64,000 nucleotides of DNA, taken from assembly GCA_030272155.1 (NCBI GenBank), contig CP126197.1:4518001-4582000 (forward strand), written 5' to 3'. Positions 11,736 through 23,719 of the stretch are shown here, piece after piece. The translations under genes were made by a program, and so were the position numbers. This DNA comes from Tetradesmus obliquus. Its lineage: Eukaryota > Chlorophyta > Chlorophyceae > Sphaeropleales > Scenedesmaceae. How positions within the stretch are numbered: position 1 is the stretch's first letter; the number at the start of each line of letters is the position of its first letter. A model generated the notes under the pieces. It was not told where the DNA came from. It saw only the letters and a program-made list of their open reading frames with translations, and made no database searches.

Positions 11736-12290
11736 AGTAATATGCATATTACTTGATCCATATGGATCAAGGCGTGGCTTGTTTAGTTGAAGCACAAGGC
11801 ACAGCATGCCTTGGCGCTCATGATACAGGACAGGTGCCAGGCCGCCTGAAGTCAGGACAAGACGCAGCTGCCTTTGCGCTTGTGATGACACAGCACAGGA
11901 TCCAGGCAGCTTGGAGTAAGGACATGCTGCTGGACTGCCTGGCACTCATGATCCAGGACAGGAGCCAGGCAGCCTGAAGTAAGGACAAGACGCAGCTGCC
12001 TTTGCGCTTATGACACAGCACAGGATGCAGGCAGCATGGAGTAAAGACGTGCTGCTGGACTGCTTGGCACTCAAGATTCAGGATAGGGCGCATGCAGCTT
12101 GTAGTCAGGACAAGTCACAGCCTGTTTGGAGTAGACACCAGGCGCAGCATGCCTTGGCGCTCACGATCAAGGCCAGGCATTTACCATGCCTAAAACTGTC
12201 TTATTACAGGACGCAGCCTGCCTGATCACAGGACAGGGCGCAGCCTGCTTGCTTCCAGGACAAGGCGCAGCCCGCCTGAGTAAAGCATGC
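11660..12290 (+). repeat. Tandem decayed copies of the kinase terminal exon
   Basis: The C-terminal coding segment with its stop (GACATGCTGCTGGACTGCCT through GAGCCAGGCAGCCTAA) recurs near 11921-11980 and 12046-12105. Further partial units built from CAGGACAAG, CGCAGC and GCCTGA fragments extend to about 12290. Spacing of the better copies is about 125-240 bp. This repeats the pattern seen at the 3' end of the first gene in the window, in an unrelated gene. Confidence 0.75.
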
Positions 12291-15200
12291 AACACCACAG
12301 CTGCCTTGGCAGTAATGAATGTATGACAGGAAGATGGATTCTGGACAGCCTGCTTGATGCCACTGCTTACCTGTGGCAGGCTTGGCATCAATGGTTTTGG
12401 AAAGTGGGTTTTGGAGCTAGCAGTACCAGGTGCTGCGGTAGGGCAACACCAGGTGTTGCAGCACATTGCAAGATTGTCTGTGCACTGGGTTTGGGGCGTT
12501 TGAGATGCTTTGAGCGGTGCAAACTTGACTGGCACTTGTTGGTGAGTTTGCATTGCAGTATCTTTGGCATTACTTTTGCTTGCATTGATATGTGCTTGCG
12601 CCGATCCTCAAGGATAGAAAGTGACTTTTTGAGTGGAATGCTGGATGGCGTGGTGTGCTTGATGGTTGCTGACTGTGTGGTGTGCTTGCCCAAGCAGCAC
12701 CTGTGGGCACAACGGCGTCGGGGCGCACATGCGTCATGGCTGCCGCGGGCTGGCACACTGCTGCTGCCATGCTGTACTGCGCTTGCTTGCCAGGGAGTGG
12801 GTGCACGTGTTGCTTTTAGCTGGGGGCTCGCTACAGGTGCCTGCTGCGCCCTGCAGCCTGCGGTGATGCCCACTGCTGAGATGTAGCAAGCTCATCATGC
12901 TGTGGTGTACATGTTGTTTGGGTTGGGCTGCAATGACGGACGCTGATTGTATCTTTTGGGGCATGTCTCGGCACTGACATTGGGTTTGAGCACTTGGCTT
13001 TGGTGGGTCGCAAGCATGGTTGATTTCAATATCAAGCGACCTGGAGCACAGTGCTGGCGGCAGCATGATTCGAAAGATGACTGGTTGCTCTTGAAGACAA
13101 GGGACGTGCACAGGGGCTGGAAACTGACGTTGTGCCCGCAGTGACCCTGCTGCAAGCTGGCAGCCCTGCACTGTTGATTCAGCATGCGAGGCACACCTCA
13201 GCGGCACGTGAGGTTCAAACTAGCAATGGCGTTACTGTGCAGTACTGCACGTTCTGGAGGTTGCATGTTGCAGTGTTGATTCAGCATGCGGAGCACACCT
13301 CAGCGGCATGCATGATCTGAGGCTGGCAGTGACACTGCTGTGCAGTACTGCACATGTTGGAGGTTGCATGTGGCTGAGCAATGCATGCATGCGATTTTAG
13401 GCCGCTGCGCTGCTGGGGTTAATGTTGCATGTTTGCGTGGGCGGGTCCGTAGGGTAGCCTCTGGTGTAGCAGGAGGCGCAAGCGTTGATGCAACCTGCAT
13501 TATTGCGTCCTGGTGAGCTTGTGTCACAGCTTGTAGGGTTCCTAGCACATGACCTGCGGGTGGTGAGTGTTTGCAGTTGCAAATGCCCACAGCACTCAGT
13601 TCTGCAGCTCTGATCTGTACAAAGTGCTGTGATCAACCGCTTCCTGATGGCGTTGGTATTCTGGCAGACACAGGCGGGGCATGTACATGCACATGTGGCG
13701 TCGTCCAGGTCGAGAATGCTTTCAACCCCAGCGATTCTACAGTACTGTCGTCATGATGCGGGAGATCGGTAGCTACATGTTGGTTGCGGGGAGCTTTTGA
13801 AGATATGTTCTGTGTGTTTTGTGTTGGCCGCGGCATCAGGCTGCCAGCAGATGCCTACAGGGCCAGGTTGGCGGCCTGGTATTGCATGTGATTCTGCGCG
13901 GTACACTGCTGGCTCAGCTTGAATCAACTTGGTAGGTGTCTGCGCTGTATGCCAAGTTGGCGTGTTGGCAGGGTGAGGCAGCGGTGGCTGCCTGTGTTTG
14001 GTGAGGCTGACAACTACGGTCTTCCTGCTCGTGGCTGCAAGTGCCTTCCAAACTGTGCATGGCTGTGCTGCTTCGTGCGTTGTACGTGAGCATCAATGCA
14101 CCAGCTTGTGCCAGGGCGCAACTGGTGTTGTGCACTGCATGCCAAGCATGCAACAGTGCATCGTGCAATGCTGGAAGGTGCGCAGCTTTGCATTTTTCAT
14201 GCTAGACTGTCCATCTTTACATTGTGGTGGCCGGCCCCCGATCCCAGAGCCCATGTGTGGCTGTTGAGGTGGTGTTGTGCATTGCCCGGTCTGCATGTCA
14301 CACGCCAGGCATGAATGGAAGTTCAGCATCCTGACAACAAAAGCTGACCAGCAGCCTGACAGGAGCCCGGCACTGTCGCTGGCAGCAGCCACAGGCAAGC
14401 CAATGTGAATGCTGACCAGCAATTGCGCTGCAGTAAAGGGACCTATATCTGCGCTGGCGTGCAGGTCGGTGAGATACAGTTGCATCAAAACTTGTCACTT
14501 CTTGACTTCTTTCAACCTCAGGGTGCCTAGTAGGCAAGGCATGTGCTGCTGCTAACGTTTGTGCATCAGTGTTTTGTTGTACGTCTGCATCAGCGTGCCG
14601 AGTACCTGTTGTTGCACAGCGCAACGGTTGTCGGGTGGCGCAACAGTCAAGCTTGTGCTGTCAAGTATGTTACTGCATATGGCATGGCTGGCTGGTTGAA
14701 GCCGCAAGACTCGTGTTGCGGCTACACGCTTCAACATACTGCAGCAGCCACTGCTAGCAGCAATGCCGCTGGTGCACGTGTCAAACAGCAAGTTGCTGCA
14801 TGCCCTAGCAGCATGGGTACATGCTGTCATGTGCTTTTGTAACTGTGTCATGGTTGGATAGCAATGCTGCAGTTGTAGCGCTCCTGATGCGCTGATGCTC
14901 TCACTGTACACTCACCCACTGGCGGCGCATGACGGTTGGGTACATGGCAGTACATGTACTGCCAGCATGCCCCTGCACAGGACCTCACTTGTAGCCTTGT
15001 ATGCGGTATTCATGCGGAGAAAGTTCAAATTATACACTAGGGGCCCTCGGCACGATGACATACTTGCTATTGTTGCTCGCAGGATGTGAAGGATGACAAA
15101 TCAAGATTTGTCCATCATTTGTGTGACAACCTCCGTTTGGTCCTGTTGGGCTGCAGGAAACTCGGCAAACTTGACAGGCAGACATGCCGTGTTTCTTTGA

Positions 15201-15362
15201 TGTCTGCACGCGGCAAACACCGGCTAAACGGCTGCAGCATGGTGCAAGCTGACTGTTTACCAGGAAATTACAACGCCTGCAGCACATCTCTGCTTCACAC
15301 CGCAAAGCACAGAACACAGTTTTGTTGTAGCTCCAACGCTTGATTTTATAAGTGAGTGAGCT
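12291..15362. other. Intergenic region, no gene supported
   Basis: About 3 kb without a convincing exon. The + strand remains G+T-rich until about 15.06 kb and then becomes C+A-rich just before the next gene, consistent with a long downstream zone of the kinase gene. Open frames are short and none shows domain-like sequence. A two-unit tandem repeat is listed separately. Confidence 0.5.
13165..13385. repeat. Two-unit tandem repeat of about 105-110 bp
   Basis: The segment beginning TTGATTCAGCATGCG and continuing through CACACCTCAGCGGCA and GTGCAGTACTGCAC to GGAGGTTGCATG is present twice, first near 13173 and again near 13276. The units differ by small indels and substitutions. No coding role is evident. 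Confidence 0.75.
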
Positions 15363-15542
15363 ATGCAAGTGCTGAGAACGGGGGCGTACGCGCCAACTTC
15401 ACCAAGCCATGTACATCAGGCAACCACAGTGCCAACATGTCTTATCCGGCCGCGAAGGAACCACCTACACGATACAAATAGGCCGGAATGTGCTAAAAGC
15501 AATGATGTATGGCAAGCTGAAACGATCCAGCAGCAGCTCGGT

Positions 15543-15592
<50 letters not shown>

Positions 15593-17446
15593 CATGCACA
15601 CAACTGCATCGCGGAACCCTCAACAGGATCAGCTGCTGCAGCAGGTTCTGCAGCTGAGTGACCAACGGTTCCAAGCACTGGTCGAAATTGCTCCCTTCCT
15701 ACTGAACTTCACACCCCACACGCTGCAAGTGACAGTAGAAGCTCTCAGTGAAGCGCTGCACAGCAGCAAGTGGGCTGTGTGCAGCATCATAGAGCAGCGG
15801 CCAGCCATTCTGCTGGCTCCATACGAGCCTGCTCAGGCGCTGCAGCAGCTGGCTGCAGTGCTGGGCACCAGCAGCAGGCACACGGGTGAGCTGCCTAAAG
15901 TAGCATCTGCTAGTGTGTCGTGTGTGTCTGCAGCTTCAGTGTAAAACAGGCAGCTGCAAGGGACAGCAGCATGCAGCACCACAGCAGCTGCTGTAGCCTT
16001 GATGCCAGCATGTGTTGCAATCCGTGCTTGCTCTGTGTGGGATAGAGGCCTCTGGCTTACGCTGTGCCCTGTAGCACACAGAGCAAGGAGCCCAGCAAAC
16101 CTCAGTGCTGCGTGCTGCCTGGACTGCATTTGGTCTGAGTATTCCAGCATGAAACACCGTTCTTTGCTACTGCATTTACTCGTGTGTTGTCTACAGCAGT
16201 GCAGCTGCATGCCATTCTTGAGATATTGCCGGCTCTTGTTTGTCTGGCAACGCGTGCAGCGCACCTGCTGTCACAGTCAAAGAACACACAGCTGCTGGCA
16301 CTGTCGCCGCAGCAGCTGCAGCAGCGCCTGCAGGCCCTCTGCACTGCAATGCACTGGCGCCCAGACAGCATACATGCAGCCGCCGCAGCCACAGGGATAC
16401 AAGCTTTCCTGCAGCTGCTAGCTGCGGACCCAGCTCAAACGCAGCAGCAAGTCGAGCAGCTTGCAGCAGCGCTGGCAGCCAGTGAAGAGGCATGTGCAGC
16501 ATTTGCGCAGCACTATCCGCGGCAGCTGCTGCAGCAGCAGCACGCAGCAGCTTTGGTACGGCCGCAGCTCCAAGTGCTTGCTGCAGCAGCAGGTGTTAGC
16601 ATCAGTAGTTTGCTTGAGGAGTTAGAAGCCGATCAGGCCCAGGGGCTGGCTGGGCTGCTGCTATATGAGGCAGGCTGGCTAAGGGAGCAACTGAGGCTGC
16701 TGGGTTCGCTGCTGGAAGTGCTGCTAGGTGCGTCATATGGCGCTTTGTTATGTTGTTATATCATTCTGTCATAGCGTCACATGGCATGGTGCTGTGCTGC
16801 TGCAGCAGCTTGCTGACTTCAACTGTTTCATGCTGATGCACGCCAGGTTTGCGGTGGGCAACTGTCAGGGCACCCGCAGATTGAACTGATGCTAAGCACA
16901 GCGGCTCGCTGCATGAGTCACTGCAGCTGCTCTAGCTGACCAGCCATGATGATTTGCCAGCCTCGTGCATTTTCCACATGCTGTGCCTGCAGTGCATTGC
17001 ATGCGGATGACGTCCGCGTACGAAGCCTCAATCCTGCTGCTGCCTAATCGCCTGCCTCTGCTGCTGTTGCTGCTGCCGTTGCAGTAGGCCGTGCAGTGCC
17101 TGGCCGCCCTCTGGTCTGGCTGCTGCTGCGGCTAGCCACCCCCACCAACTTCCACGCCCTACACAGGCCAGCAGACACCAAAGCTCGAGCAGCCACACTA
17201 CAGCAAGCCTGCTCAGCGTATGGCCCTTGGCATGATCAGCTGCAGCAGGCAACTGACAGGGAGCTTGCGCTGCTGCTGACATCAGACGCACAGGTGCTGC
17301 AGCGGTTGCTGTGGCTGGGGAGCACCGGCAGGGCTGCTGCGGTGGATGCTTCGCTGGTGCAGGCTGTGGGGTGGAGCAGGGAGGATTTCGAGCAGCAGTT
17401 TGGGAGGGAAGAGTTTGCAGCTTGGGACGCGCGTGGATTTGTATAG
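15363..17446 (+). CDS. mTERF-like helical-repeat protein, probably organelle-targeted (three exons)
   Basis: Exons 15363-15885, 16197-16727 and 17085-17446 join with matching phases to give 471 residues. The N-terminus is basic and rich in Ser, Thr and Arg (RPRRNHLH near residue 30), as in an organelle presequence, followed by a poly-Gln run from a CAG tract at 15541-15591. The rest is almost all amphipathic helices with repeats of the type ALVEIAPFLLNFTPHTLQ and SIIEQRPAILLAPYEPAQ, the leucine/proline-spaced pattern of mTERF repeats. mTERF proteins bind organelle nucleic acid and modulate transcription or RNA processing. Assignment rests on pattern, not on a diagnostic motif; another alpha-solenoid family is possible. 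The stop is TAG at 17444. Confidence 0.6.
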
Positions 17447-18883
17447 TTGTGTCCTCTGTGGTATGGCAACATAGCTGCAGCACTAGAGCACATGTGACAT
17501 ATTGCAGTGGCGGATGTGGCATACGCATTGCCGCACTCAGTGGTGGATCAAGTTGCGATGTTATGTTACCAGATGATACGCAGGCCGGATGTTTTGTTGC
17601 GGAGTGCAGTACAGGCACCATCATCCAATGCTGCAACACCGTGCAGATCATGCCATGCTGTTGATGCTACGACTGGTGTGCACATGGCATAGCAGCCATT
17701 GTACTGATGTGTCTGTTTAATCAGGACGTCCAAGGTGTTGCCACACCACACATCATGCAATGATTGCTTGATGTACATGCCAATGATTATGAATGCGACA
17801 GTACACCAGTAGCCTGTTGCCGTGAGAGCAAGTTGGTGGTTGCGCATCGAGTTCACCATATTGTGGGCCAAAATCAGAATGCGAAAGGACATGCCAGCCC
17901 CAGAAGCGACAGAAGCATCAACAGTGCACCAGAATTATTCCCTGTCGGTTGCATCTGCAACTGTAAGACGATTATTTGTCATGTACAAAGTGTGTGTATG
18001 TCACGTGCATCCGAAGTTGCGTTACAGGCGCATGAGCTGTTGCCTGTCAATGCTGGTGGGTCTCACACACTTGCCCCAATGGAACACAACAAAACTACGC
18101 CGTGCAGCCCAGTCAGCTCAGACACTGCTGCTTGCGGGCACAAGCAGCACGGCTGCGACTTACAGTCACCATTGTGACGTTTCAGCTTGGTTGCTGTAGC
18201 AAGCACAAGGCATGCTGAGACATCATATATATCCTCCAAAGCGTGCTGTCAAAGTAACCACCCTGATCATAGCTTGGATGCGGATAACTGCAGCTGCTCT
18301 GTACAGCTGACAGCACAAGCAGAGCCAGCAGAATGACTGCCATCCACCAGAGCAGGCCAAGCAGACCACATGCATCAAGCATGTAATAGTGCCTTCTTGC
18401 ACCAGGTTCACCACTGTGAGAAACTCCAACTCACAGTCATCCAGGATCGGTCTGCAACTCATCTGTTACCTGTCCATCTCCAAACACCTGCACAGCAACA
18501 GCAGCAGCAGCAGCAGCAGCAGTGGTCGCAGAAAATGCGTCTTGCTTAAGGGTGCAGAAACAGTGCCGAGCTGCGCACAAAACGCGCACACTTACATCAA
18601 CCGGCGACGTTCTGTTTTACCATACGGCTGCTAGCTAACACTGGACGTCCATCAACTGTTGCACACAGCAGCAGCTGTGCTGTCACTTGCTGCTGTGCTT
18701 GCCCGGCAAACAGCTGCGTGCAGTCCGAGTCACCTCAGCAATCCGAAATGTAGCTGTCGTTTATTGTCCTTGAATGTCAGGCTCAGTGAATGAACCTGCT
18801 GGCAGCTCAAAGTCCCGGAAAACGACACAAGCACGAGGGTGACACCTGCTCTTGCTGCCACAACTGCAGCTTACCTTGCTTCA
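17447..18883. other. Intergenic region with one weak membrane-peptide ORF
   Basis: Nothing firmly supported. On the - strand at 18182-18382 a 66-codon frame encodes a hydrophobic segment (WWMAVILLALLVLSAV) followed by a Tyr/Ser-rich tail (SYPHPSYDQGGYF). It could be the last exon of a small membrane protein, but I found no convincing upstream exon. A short CAG run lies at 18500-18522. Confidence 0.35.
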
Positions 18884-19216
18884 TTACTCATGCTTCGGTG
18901 GGTCGCAACACTTGGCACAGCCTCTGTCATCGGGCTGAGGCAGGTCATGCGACAGGCACTCCTTCAACGTGTCGGGGTGCTGCTCATGCGCCATCATGTT
19001 CATCTGTGCGTCATCCCGCACCAAGTGCTCAGCACCTTCGATCTTCTCAATCCTTTCTTTTATGTCTGCCTTCTCCATATCGTCGTGTGCGCTTGCAAGC
19101 AATCTGCCCGGCTGTTGTACGTAAGCTGCTGTGCGTTGTTCGGTAGCAGCGTGTAGCAGAACTGAGGATGATAGGAAATGCTGACGTCTGTGTTCAAGAA
19201 CGACTCCATCTCTCAA
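18884..19216 (-). CDS. Hypothetical small hydrophilic protein (110 codons)
   Basis: I do not recognise this protein. The - strand frame is uninterrupted and has a non-repetitive, charged composition (DDMEKADIKERIEKIEG, then HLVRDDAQMNMMAHEQ) unlike the Ala/Gln/Leu shadow frames common in this window. It ends with a Cys-rich tail (CAKCCDPPKHE). It lies about 130 bp beyond the 3' end of the PfkB-LOG gene on the same strand. The start is uncertain and it could be the last exon of a spliced gene or a chance frame. Confidence 0.3.
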   Translation of the reverse strand: MRDGVVLEHRRQHFLSSSVLLHAATEQRTAAYVQQPGRLLASAHDDMEKADIKERIEKIEGAEHLVRDDAQMNMMAHEQHPDTLKECLSHDLPQPDDRGCAKCCDPPKHE

Positions 19217-19347
19217 TCTCGTTGATAGACTGACTTCGGTACAGTCAGCAGTACAGTCATGTGCCCTTTCAAATTCAATTCTCCACGACAGCTGCTCCGC
19301 CAGGCACTACTGCTCCCCGTCAAACAGCAGCTGCCCACCAGCCACTG

Positions 19348-22300
19348 CTAGCTGCTGCTCAGCAGGGCTGCTGCCGGCGCAGCCCCTGCTTGCTGCTGCA
19401 GCTCTGCAGGCAGCTCTAGGCTGTAGTGCTCAGCCAGCAGCTGTAGCACTGCAGCATTGCTGGCTGCTACAGCCACTCCCTTGAGCTCCTCTGAGCGCAG
19501 CATGCCATGCTGCTCACAGCCCTGCAGCAGGATGAATTGCCATGCCGTGCAGTAAGCAGGCGTGGGTTCAGTAACCTTGTAAGGTCAGTGGAGCTGCGGC
19601 CCTGACAGCCTGATGTTGCAGAGTGCTGGCCATGTTCACTGCTACAGGTTCGGTTGCCTGGCTGGCGAATCCGCATCAACACGTGTGACAATTGGGATGC
19701 CATTGCTGAGGGACAAGCTGCATCATTCTGATCTGCTACTACTGCTGCCTGTGCAGCTAGTAGCCAAAGCAGGTAACTCACAAACAGCTGCAGCACAGCG
19801 CCACATTAGATGTCACAGCCAGCTTGCACTGCAGCCGCCCTCACCTGCACAAATTGGATGAACCCTTGGTAGAACCCGTCATAATCAACCAACACCACAG
19901 GCGCTGCTCCACGTGGCACCGCTGCTGCAGCAGCTGCTGCTGCTGCTGCTACTCCGCTACCATTTGAGTGCGCATCCTGTGTTGTCGCCAAGCAACCTCT
20001 TCCTCCTGCTGCTGCTGCTGCCGCTGGTGCTGCTGCTGCTGTGGCTTTTAGATGCGGCAGCTTCTTCAGCTGCATCAGCGTCAGCAGCTCAAACAGCTCA
20101 TCCATAGTGCCCAGCCCACCAGGCAGGAAGATGAATGCGGTGCGGTCAGCGGGGCCTGCTGCACAGCCCGCCTGCACCAGGCCCGACTTGCGCGTGGCCA
20201 GGTGCCGGCACACCACCTGGGGGGCAATGATACAGACATAGGCAGTGCAAACAACAGCGATGGTCCTCACAGTGTCTGACATCGAGCAACAGCAGCAGCT
20301 CATCAGCCAAGTCCCTGTCGCGCAGTCCTGACGTGCACCTGCACCCACATGCACCACGCGCCTCAATTCAAACACCATTGCACCCCCACATACACCAACA
20401 CTACAGGTTGCAGCCCCGACCGCGCAAATCTCAGGGTGTGTCTGCGGTGCCAATTTGCACCGCACCTGTGCATCTTCCGGCAGGTATGTGCCGCTGAGTA
20501 CAGTTGTGCCGGCCTCCCGCTGCAGCCGTATGCCGCCCACTGCGCCGCCTGCCGCTGCTGCACCCACCGCTTACTGCCGCTGCCGCCAACGCGCAGGCTT
20601 ACAGCATGCGACTCAACTCCCGCCCTCCACAATCGGCACAGGGACAACACCGCAGGTTGCAGCCCTGAGCAAGCACTCTCATTCTCAATCAATGCAGACG
20701 CCTCCAGCTCACACCTGTGCATCATCCGGCAGGTATGTGCCGCTGAGTACAGTTGTGCCGGCCTCCCGCTGCAGCCGTATGCCGCCCACCGCGCCTCCTG
20801 CTGCTGCTGCACCCTGAGAGGCCGCCTGCATGAGTCCCGGGCCGCCTCCAGTCCATGTGGGGCTGCCTAGCAGCTGGGCCACCTGCACAGATGCAATTAG
20901 TGGATTCTTACATGCTGAATCAGGTATGGAAAAGATGGACATCACGTTGATGACAGTGTAGCGAGAGCAGCAGAGTAGAGTTGTGTACAGAGGTGTGTGG
21001 GTGCGTTTGTTGGGAAAAGTGACACTTGAGTTGCAGTTTGACGGCAGGGCACAACTCGCGTTGGCCGCCTGCATGAGCCCTGGGCCGCCACCAGTCCATG
21101 CGGGGCTGCCTAGCAGCTGGGCCACCTGCACAGACAAATGTGCAGCAGCATGTATCACAGAGCATTAGTAGAAATGCAGCTGTTGGCAGCACTGGCTGTG
21201 GACAGCTCAGCAGGATAGTTCATGTGGGGTTGCGCAGCAGCTGGGCCACCGGCACGGCAGAAGAAAGTTGGAACGATCTACGCAATGCATCATGATGTTT
21301 GAAAGTGTAAATGGCAGCAGCAGGCCGAGCTGTCCATGTGGGGCTACCCAACAGCTGGGCCACCTGCACGGCAGAAGAAAGTTGGAACGATCAACGCAAT
21401 GCATCATGATGTTTGAAAGTGTGTGAGAAGCAGCAGCAGGCTGAGCTGTCCATGTGGGGCTGCCCGATAGCTGGGCCACCTGCACAGAAAGTATGCAGCA
21501 GCATGCACAACACGTTGATACTTGACAGTGGCTGTTGGCAGCACGTGCTGTGGCAGCTCAGCAGTATTGTCCATTGGCATGAAACCCGCAGAGCTGTGGT
21601 GTCGCGCCTCACCTGCCGCGCCAGCTGCTGTGTCTGCTGCCAGATGCTGCTGCCCGGCTGCACACGGGCACTGCCAAAGTACACCTGCAGCAGCACAGCA
21701 CAGCAGCAGCAGCAGCAGCAGCAGCAGCTCAGCAGGGCAGCAATGGCCACAGTTCAATGCCCTCCGGCAGACGCTGCTGCAGGCAGCTCGCAGTGGCCTT
21801 TGCGGAGTGCTAGCGCGCATTTCATATCGACAACGCGGTAACAGCCTCACTTTCTGCAATGCGTGTTCACCACCCTGCGCCCGATCTTCTCCACAAGTCC
21901 ACAGGCAGCCAGCTGCTCCTGTGCTACCTGGCCCTGGCCACACTGCACATCTAAGGCTGTTGTCACATAGCTGCGCAGTACACCAGGAAGCTTTCACGCA
22001 CTCAGCCATAGTACCAAACTCAAAATGCACTCCCTGCACTCCGTCATCACTTACCACTCCTCGCCCAATCTTCTCCACCAGGCCATATGCAGCCAGCTGC
22101 TCCCGTGCCACCTGGCCCGCAGCCTCCGCCAGCGCTGCTGCTGCATGCGGGCCCAGCAGCCGCTTGTGCATCCAGTGCAGCTGCGCACGGCCCACATCAG
22201 CTCCCAGCACCTGGCAGCAGGGCAAATGCGTTTTTTTACAGAAGTTCACATGCACGTGCCTCTTGCAAAAGTCTACAGCACCACATCACGGCCCACATCA

Positions 22301-23678
22301 GCTCCCAGCACCTAGCAGCAGGGCAAACACGCTCACAATGCACATGTACCTACAAGCTGTGACATGCTGCTGCGCCTGCACCAGAGTCCTGCAGTGCTGA
22401 CGCGTCCTGCGCCAAGAAGCATAGCTAGCGGTGTACACGTTATCACGTGCTTCTGTGCATGTACTCGAGTGCTGCTGTTGCTGATTGTGCAGCAGAAAGC
22501 GCAGCCGCCGCACCTGCACCGCTGCTGCGCCTGACAGGCAGGCTGCCTCTGCGCAGCGCTGCAGCGACCACCCACGCAGCATGCCGTGAAGGAACCTGCA
22601 GCAGCAGCATCAGCAGCAGCGCAGCACAAACATAATGTTCCTGCAACAAGCTGAAACGCGTTGATATGCAGGTCGGCAGGCTTTTCTTCTTGCAAGTAAT
22701 GCTGTACTGCAACAGCATCCATTTGCGTATTCATGTGCCACAAGGATCAACAGCACCCGGTCCAAGTAACTGCTCCCGATTGTCACCCTACTGCCGTATG
22801 CCGCTACACAGGGCACGCCGCTGAGCGGTAGAGTTTGCCATCAAACCTTGCACATTCCAGGATGAACATTAAATGCATGCCTCAATGCATGCCGTGGACA
22901 GCTCAGCAACCTCAGCAACGTGCAGCACAACCCTTCAGCCTCACCCTGCAGCAAACATGTCGCCAGCGCCAGTCACATCAACCACCTCCACGCCAGCAAC
23001 ACCCGGCTGCCGGTGAATCACAGCACCTGCCAGAGCGGCCTCGCCACCACCGGCACCACAACCCTGCGCTGCTGCTGCTGCTGCTGCTGCCTCAGCATCA
23101 CTGACAGTGCTGCTGCCAGCCCTGCTGCTGCGCCTGCTGCTGCTGGTGATGCTGCTGTCGGTAGATCCAGCCAGGCAGCCGTGCGGCCCCAGCGTAACCA
23201 CTGCTGTGCTGCAGTGCTGCAGCAGGTAGCACAGCGCTGTTTCTGGGTCGGCTGGCTGCAGCTGCTGTAGCTCGCACAACTGCCGCGCCTCCTCCTGCAA
23301 AAGCAAAGCAGTGGCAGGCATAAGTGCTGTATACAGAGGACCGGATGTATACAGCGGATGAACACTTGCACATTGTACTGTAGGCAGTAGCACTGCTTTG
23401 CCATCACTGCTGCAGGAATGTCACGCAGACACACACGTTTGCTGCAACAGCCACTCACAACCTCGCTGAGGTGCGAAAAGTGTTGTTGCTTGCCAATGCA
23501 GCCGTGCAGCAGTAGTACAGCTCCAGCAGATCATATGCAGTACAACTGCTGCTGGCGCACCTGGTTGCAGAAGCACAGGTCGATGCAGCCGCTCAGCAGT
23601 GCCTCCTGCATGGCCCCCCAGTGGCTGGCCATCACCTCCCAAGAGGCCAGGTCCAGCGCAACACGCACACCCAGCTGC

Positions 23679-23719
<41 letters not shown>

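Noticed and set aside
21404..22255. A single 283-codon minus-strand exon joining PfkB and LOG
   Set aside because: The frame runs through intron sequence and reads the FGSAR exon in the wrong frame. Splice phases give the conserved motifs in a different frame.
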